Assembly: GCF_004011505.1 (NCBI RefSeq)
Contig: NZ_SAUN01000001.1
Location: 1,984,001-2,048,000, forward strand
Reading direction: 5' to 3'
Source of the DNA: Nonomuraea polychroma
Lineage (GTDB): Bacteria > Actinomycetota > Actinomycetes > Streptosporangiales > Streptosporangiaceae
DNA: 64,000 bases
Positions 60,037 to 64,000 of this stretch are shown in pieces; position 1 is the stretch's first letter, and each line of letters starts with the position of its first letter. Under the pieces are notes generated by a model. That model did not search any database. It was not told where the DNA came from and worked only from the letters and a program-made list of their open reading frames with translations. Made by a program: the position numbers and the translations under genes.

Positions 60037-61114
60037 TCCGATAGGTGACCTCGTCGCCACTGTGACGGGGTTCGTCAGGACGCTGCGGGCGGCGGGGGTC
60101 GGGGCCGATCACGACCGCACGCGGAGCATGTTGCAGGCGCTCGACCACCTCGACGTGACCGACCAGGGCGAGGTCTACTGGGCCGGGCGGCTCACCCTCT
60201 GCGCCACGCCCGACGACCTGCCCAGGTACGACCGCTGCTTCGCCGCGTACTTCGGCGGGCAGCGGGCGGCGATGGCCCGCACCAGCACGACCAGCGTCAC
60301 CAGGCATCTGGCCACGCGGGAGGACGCGGAGGAGGGCCGGGACGACGGCACGGCGGCGCCGGCGACCGCCAGCCGGGCCGAGATCCTGCGTCACCGCGAT
60401 GTGGCCAGACTGACCGAGGCCGAGCGGGCCGAGGTGCACCGGATGCTCGCCATGCTGAGGAACGGCCGGGCGCGGCGGCGTTCGCGCCGTTTCGAGAGCG
60501 CGCACCGGGGCGCCCTGGACCAGCGCCGCACCATCCGCGACGCGCTCAGGAAAGGCGAGGTGGCCAGGCTCCGCCACAAGAGGCACACCACGAGGCCCCG
60601 CACGGTGGTGTTGTTCGTGGACGTCAGCGGCTCCATGGCCCCGTACGCCGAGACGCTGCTGCGCTTCGCCCACGCGCTGGTGAGGAGCGAGCCCCGGGCG
60701 ACCAGGGTCTACTCGGTCGGCACCAGGCTCACCCCGATCACCGCCGAGCTGCGGCACCGCGACCCGGGCACCGCGCTCAACGAGGTGTCGAAGGTCATAC
60801 CGGACTGGAGCGGCGGAACGCGGCTGGGGGAGGAGCTCAAGGAGTATCTCGCCCGGTCCAGCGCACGAGGGGCGATCGCGGTGATCGCCTCGGACGGGTG
60901 GGAACGCGGTGATCCTGAACTGCTGGGCACGCAGATGGCCAGGCTGGCCAGGCAGGCATACCGGGTGATCTGGGTCAACCCACACAAGGGGTACGAGGAC
61001 TACCAGCCGCTCACCGGCGGCATGCGGGCCGCCCTGCCGTACCTCGACGACCTGGTGGCCGGACATAGCCTGGCCGCGTACGAGGAACTCAGCGAAAGGC
61101 TCGCCCATGCGTGA
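60029..61114 (+). CDS. VWA-domain protein (CoxE-like)
   Basis: A 361-residue partner of the MoxR ATPase. The N-terminal region (about 1-180) is helical and basic; the VWA domain carries the MIDAS metal site DVSGS (about 196-200) with a Thr and Asp further on (SGGTRLGEEL, VIASDGWERGD). The start lies inside the end of the AAA gene and the stop inside the XdhC gene, so all are coupled. It is likely needed to insert or mature a molybdenum cofactor enzyme. Confidence 0.9.
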   Translation: MRDPIGDLVATVTGFVRTLRAAGVGADHDRTRSMLQALDHLDVTDQGEVYWAGRLTLCATPDDLPRYDRCFAAYFGGQRAAMARTSTTSVTRHLATREDAEEGRDDGTAAPATASRAEILRHRDVARLTEAERAEVHRMLAMLRNGRARRRSRRFESAHRGALDQRRTIRDALRKGEVARLRHKRHTTRPRTVVLFVDVSGSMAPYAETLLRFAHALVRSEPRATRVYSVGTRLTPITAELRHRDPGTALNEVSKVIPDWSGGTRLGEELKEYLARSSARGAIAVIASDGWERGDPELLGTQMARLARQAYRVIWVNPHKGYEDYQPLTGGMRAALPYLDDLVAGHSLAAYEELSERLAHA

Positions 61115-62210
61115 CGTGCTGCGGGACATCCTGCCGTGGTGGAGGTCGGGGCTCAGGTTCGGGCTGGCGACGGTGGTGAACACGTTCAGCAGCGCGCCGC
61201 GGCCGCCGGGCGCGGCCATGGCGGTGCGCGGCGACGAGGTGGTCGGCAGCGTGTCCGGCGGGTGTGTCGAGGGCGCGGTGTTCGAGCTGGCCACAGAGGT
61301 GACCACGGTGGCCGACGCGCCGGTTCTGCAGCGGTACGGGGTGAGCGACGACGACGCGTTCTCCGTCGGGCTCACCTGCGGCGGCATCATCGACATCCTG
61401 GTCGAGCCCATTTCGATGGAGACATTTCCGGAGCTGGGGGAGATCGCGGCGTCCGTGGACGCGCATGAGCCTGTCGCCGTGGCCACTGTCGTCTCGGGCC
61501 CCGGCCATGTCGGTGCCCGCAGGGTCATCTGGCCGGACCGCTCCTCGGGCACCCTCGGCCTCGAACGCCTGGACGACGCCGTGGACGACGACGCCCGCGG
61601 CATGCTCGCCCAGGGCCTGACCGGCATCCGGCACTACGGCGGCCAGGGCGAACGACGGCTGGACGATCTGGCGGTGTTCGTGAACTCGTTCGCGCCGCCG
61701 CCGCGCATGCTGGTTTTCGGCGCCATCGACTTCGCCGCCGCGGTGGCCAGAGTGGGCAAGTTCCTCGGCTACCACGTCACGGTCTGCGACGCCCGGCCGA
61801 TCTTCGCCACGTCCAAACGGTTCCCCGAGGCCGACGAGGTCGTGGTCAAGTGGCCGCACGACTACCTGGCGTCCGTGCAGGTGGACGAGCGTACGGTGAT
61901 CTGCGTGCTCACCCACGACCCCAAGTTCGACGTGCCGCTGCTGGAGGTGGCGCTGCGTACCGACGCCGGCTACGTCGGAGCCATGGGCTCGCGCCGCACG
62001 CACGAGGACCGGCTCGACCGGCTGCGCGAGTCCGGCCTCACCGATGAGGAGCTGGCCCGGCTGCGGTCCCCGATCGGGCTCGACCTCGGCGCGCGTACGC
62101 CCGAGGAGACGGCCGTGTCGATCGCCGCCGAGCTGATCCAGCTGCGCTGGGGCGGTACGGGCCGTCCGCTGTCCACCACGAAGGGCCGCATACACCACGA
62201 GGCCCCATGA
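61107..62210 (+). CDS. XdhC/CoxI-family molybdenum-cofactor insertion protein
   Basis: A 367-residue protein that protects and sulfurates Mo cofactor for xanthine or CO dehydrogenases. The N-terminal XdhC-CoxI domain has ATVVNTFSSAPRPPGAAMAV, GSVSGGCVEGAV and VGLTCGGIIDIL with the paired Cys-Gly sites. The C-terminal Rossmann domain has MLVFGAIDFAAAVARVGKFL, CVLTHDPKFDVPLL, and GYVGAMGSRRTHEDR. It is overlapped by genes on both sides. Confidence 0.93.
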   Translation: MRDVLRDILPWWRSGLRFGLATVVNTFSSAPRPPGAAMAVRGDEVVGSVSGGCVEGAVFELATEVTTVADAPVLQRYGVSDDDAFSVGLTCGGIIDILVEPISMETFPELGEIAASVDAHEPVAVATVVSGPGHVGARRVIWPDRSSGTLGLERLDDAVDDDARGMLAQGLTGIRHYGGQGERRLDDLAVFVNSFAPPPRMLVFGAIDFAAAVARVGKFLGYHVTVCDARPIFATSKRFPEADEVVVKWPHDYLASVQVDERTVICVLTHDPKFDVPLLEVALRTDAGYVGAMGSRRTHEDRLDRLRESGLTDEELARLRSPIGLDLGARTPEETAVSIAAELIQLRWGGTGRPLSTTKGRIHHEAP

Positions 62211-62782
62211 GGCCCATGAAGTCAGGCAAGGTCGCGGGGCTGCTGCTGGCCGCCGGCCAGGGCGCCCGGCTCGGCAGGCCGAAGGCGCTGGTGGAGTACG
62301 CGGGCGAGCGCCTGGTCGACCGTGGCGTGCGGCTGCTGGAGGAGGGCGGCTGCCACCCCGTCGTGGTCGTGCTGGGCGCGGCCACCGTGCAGGTGCGCGG
62401 CGCGGTCACCGTACGCAATCCGGACTGGGCGTCGGGCATGGGCTCCTCCCTGCGCGTCGGCCTCGCCGCGCTGCCGGAGGAGGCGGAAGCCGTCGTGATC
62501 GCGCTGGTCGACCAGCCGCTGATCAGGCCGGGCGCGGTGCGCGCGCTGATCGGCGCGGGCGCGAGCGTGGCCGTCGCCACGTACGGGGGAAAGCGCAGGA
62601 ACCCGGTGCTGATCGGCCGGGAGCACTTCGCCGAGGTGGCCGAGCGGGCCGTGGGCGACGTCGGCGCCCGTCCGTTCCTGAAGGCGCATCCCGAGCTGAT
62701 CATCGAGGTGCCGTGTGACGAGCACGGCGATCCCGCCGACATCGACACGCCCGAAGATCTGGACCTGCTACAGGCGGAATGA
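62207..62782 (+). CDS. MocA/MobA-like molybdopterin nucleotidyltransferase
   Basis: A 191-residue NTP transferase with the signature LLLAAGQGARLGRPKALVEY (about 12-31) and ALVDQPLI (about 102). Members next to XdhC are usually CTP:molybdopterin cytidylyltransferases (MocA), consistent with a CO or xanthine dehydrogenase-type enzyme. ATG 62207 overlaps the XdhC TGA; a second ATG 9 bp later is possible. Its 3' end overlaps the convergent nuclease-family gene by 15 bp. Confidence 0.88.
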   Translation: MRPMKSGKVAGLLLAAGQGARLGRPKALVEYAGERLVDRGVRLLEEGGCHPVVVVLGAATVQVRGAVTVRNPDWASGMGSSLRVGLAALPEEAEAVVIALVDQPLIRPGAVRALIGAGASVAVATYGGKRRNPVLIGREHFAEVAERAVGDVGARPFLKAHPELIIEVPCDEHGDPADIDTPEDLDLLQAE

Positions 62783-63655
62783 GGCGATGGCCGCGCGATG
62801 ATCGCTGCCGGTCGCCGGGGCCACGCCCGCCTCGGTCGCCTTCATCCCCTTGAACAGGATGTGATCCGGCCGCGTGATCGGGAACTCCGACGGCCACGTG
62901 AACCCGAACCCCTCGCCCGCCACGGTCTGCGCGTCGCTCAGCGGCGGGGTCAGCCCGCGCATGCCCCGGTCGGTGGTGGCGGTGTTGAGGTCGCCGAGCA
63001 GCAGGATCCGCTTGCTGGGGTCGGCGTCGACGAGCTTGCGCGCGTGCGCCAGCGAGGCGTCGCGCGAGGCGGTGTAGCCGGGCCGGGCCGAGGCCAGGTG
63101 CATGACGTAGACGGTGACCTTGCCCTTCGGCGTGACGACCACCGCGCGCAGGGCGCGCGGCCAGCCCAGGCCGACATCCAGCGGCTTGGTCTCGCTGATC
63201 GGGTAGCGGCTCCACAGTCCCACCGTGCTGACCGGGTAGTGGTACTTGAACATCTTGTTGAGCTGCTTGGCCGCGGGCCCGCCGCTGGTCAGCTCCTGGG
63301 CGGCCAGCAGGTCGAGGTCCTTGGCTATCGCGCGAACGGCCTCGCCGGAGGCGTTGTTGCGCACCCCCACATTGACCGTGCCCACGGCCAGGTCGCTGGG
63401 GCCGCCCGGCGGCGTGCGGAACAACGTGGAGCCGAACATCACCGTCCACACCAGGCCCGGCACCAGCGCCGCCGCGGCGGCCACCGTGGAACGTGCCAGC
63501 GCGGCGCCCACGATCAGCAACGGCACGGACAGTCCGATCCAGGGCAGCAGGCTCTCCAGCACCGGCGTGAACCCGCCGAGCGCGGGGATCAGCCGATGCC
63601 CCGCCAGGGCCGCGGCCACGACGAGCGACACCACCACTACAACCCGTCTCAGCAC
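62768..63655 (-). CDS. Endonuclease/exonuclease/phosphatase-family protein, membrane-anchored
   Basis: About 295 residues: three N-terminal transmembrane helices, then an EEP domain on the outside. Visible are LAVGTVNVGVRN (metal-binding Asn), LLAAQELTSG (Glu), HLASARPG, ILLLGDLNTATTD (Asp-x-Asn) and the C-terminal GSDHRAAIASF with catalytic Asp-His. The substrate may be DNA, RNA or a phospholipid. Start taken as GTG 63655; a TAGCCT box 6-8 bases upstream suggests leaderless transcription. An ATG at 63736 would read through a divergent-promoter palindrome. Confidence 0.85.
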   Translation of the reverse strand: MLRRVVVVVSLVVAAALAGHRLIPALGGFTPVLESLLPWIGLSVPLLIVGAALARSTVAAAAALVPGLVWTVMFGSTLFRTPPGGPSDLAVGTVNVGVRNNASGEAVRAIAKDLDLLAAQELTSGGPAAKQLNKMFKYHYPVSTVGLWSRYPISETKPLDVGLGWPRALRAVVVTPKGKVTVYVMHLASARPGYTASRDASLAHARKLVDADPSKRILLLGDLNTATTDRGMRGLTPPLSDAQTVAGEGFGFTWPSEFPITRPDHILFKGMKATEAGVAPATGSDHRAAIASFRL

Positions 63656-63702
63656 CCGAACCAGGCTAGCCGCTCCCTGGCCGAGATGCCGACGCGGTAG
63701 CC

Positions 63703-63723
63703 TGTTCCGGTCGAAACGGAACA
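63703..63723. promoter_or_regulatory. Inverted repeat in a divergent promoter region
   Basis: TGTTCCG-N7-CGGAACA, perfect 7-bp arms with a 7-bp centre, between the minus-strand EEP gene and the plus-strand LLM oxidoreductase. It has the size of a TetR- or MarR-type operator; no regulator gene is adjacent within the window. Confidence 0.5.
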
Positions 63724-63748
63724 ACATTCGGTTCATCGGGAGCCCGGC

Positions 63749-64000
63749 ATGCGGATCGGTATGGCACTCAACTACTCGGGCGGCTTCAAGGAGTCGGTGG
63801 CCGAACTGGCCGACTACGAGCAGGCCGGACTGGACATCGTGTTCGTGGCCGAGGCCTACAGCTTCGACGCCGTCAGCCAGATGGGCTACATCGCGGCGAA
63901 GACCGAGCGGCTGGAGATCGCTTCAGGCATCCTGCCGATCTACTCGCGGACGCCGACGCTGCTGGCCATGACGGCCGCGGGCATGGACTACGTCTCCGAC
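63749..64000 (+). CDS. LLM-class (F420-dependent type) flavin oxidoreductase, N-terminal part
   Basis: The first 84 residues of a luciferase-like TIM barrel: MRIGMALNYSGGFKESVAEL, YEQAGLDIVFVAEAYSFDAV, and TERLEIASGILPIYSRTPTL are the classic LLM strands, the last being like the IGTGVLPIYSRTPTLLA block of F420-dependent enzymes. The ATG has CGGGAG about 6 bases upstream. The gene continues beyond the window; cofactor choice (F420 or FMN) is inference. Confidence 0.9.
   Translation, partial: MRIGMALNYSGGFKESVAELADYEQAGLDIVFVAEAYSFDAVSQMGYIAAKTERLEIASGILPIYSRTPTLLAMTAAGMDYVSD

Overview
High-GC DNA (GTG and TTG starts, strong GC bias at third codon positions, leaderless-looking starts) from a filamentous or sporulating actinobacterium. 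A BldD orthologue, an actinobacterial IHF, a PASTA kinase with an Rv2175c-type partner, and the order bldD - pyr operon - sIHF - gmk - rpoZ - coaBC - metK - priA - def/fmt - rsmB - rpe - rib point to Actinomycetia. The tandem gene pair after priA and a class 1B PyrD/PyrK suggest a Streptosporangiales (Nonomuraea-like) genome; the genus is inference.

Layout. 1-0.5 kb: 3' end of allantoicase. 0.6-7.4 kb: PASTA Ser/Thr kinase, the TPP-riboswitch-controlled thiO-thiS-thiG operon, an FAD reductase, and an Rv2175c-like DNA-binding protein overlapping thiE. 7.8-12.2 kb: polyprenyl diphosphate synthase, metF, GNAT, YbaK-type deacylase, L,D-transpeptidase. 12.2-18 kb (accessory): multi-pass membrane protein running antisense through an HxlR regulator, a QorB-like reductase divergent from HxlR, a frameshifted membrane gene, and TetR/P450/ferredoxin. 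18-20.6 kb: repeat-rich spacers, an SOS-type promoter with two LexA boxes driving a HEPN-family protein, then bldD with a BldD-box-like site in its own promoter. 20.9-25.4 kb: arginine deiminase cluster (arcA, arcC, APC permease, universal stress protein) without arcB.

25.5-35.6 kb: pyrR-pyrB-pyrC-carA-carB-pyrK-pyrD-pyrF with overlapping stops and starts up to carB and a PyrR-binding leader hairpin; pyrD and pyrF are separated by an unusual 0.27 kb insertion of repeated start regions. 36.3-43.3 kb: sIHF, gmk, rpoZ, coaBC, a small unknown protein, metK and priA. 43.4-46.2 kb: two tandem paralogous genes of unknown function. 46.3-52.9 kb: def, fmt, rsmB, PAP2 phosphatase, rpe, and an ECF sigma factor with a membrane-anchored partner. 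52.9-59.1 kb: MpaB-like protein, then an FMN-riboswitch riboflavin operon (ribD-ribE-pnuC-ribBA-two micro-ORFs-ribH-PH protein). 59.1-62.8 kb: MoxR ATPase, VWA protein, XdhC and a MocA-like nucleotidyltransferase, a molybdo-hydroxylase maturation set without its enzyme. 62.8-64 kb: an endonuclease/exonuclease/phosphatase-family protein and the start of an LLM flavin oxidoreductase.

A recurring theme is minisatellite-like or low-complexity DNA. There are 19-bp, 18-bp and 55-bp tandem repeats in spacers, a 71-bp duplication of a translation start, and in-frame low-complexity insertions or tails in ThiO, PriA, RsmB and RibD. No tRNA, rRNA, CRISPR array, transposase or phage gene was seen.
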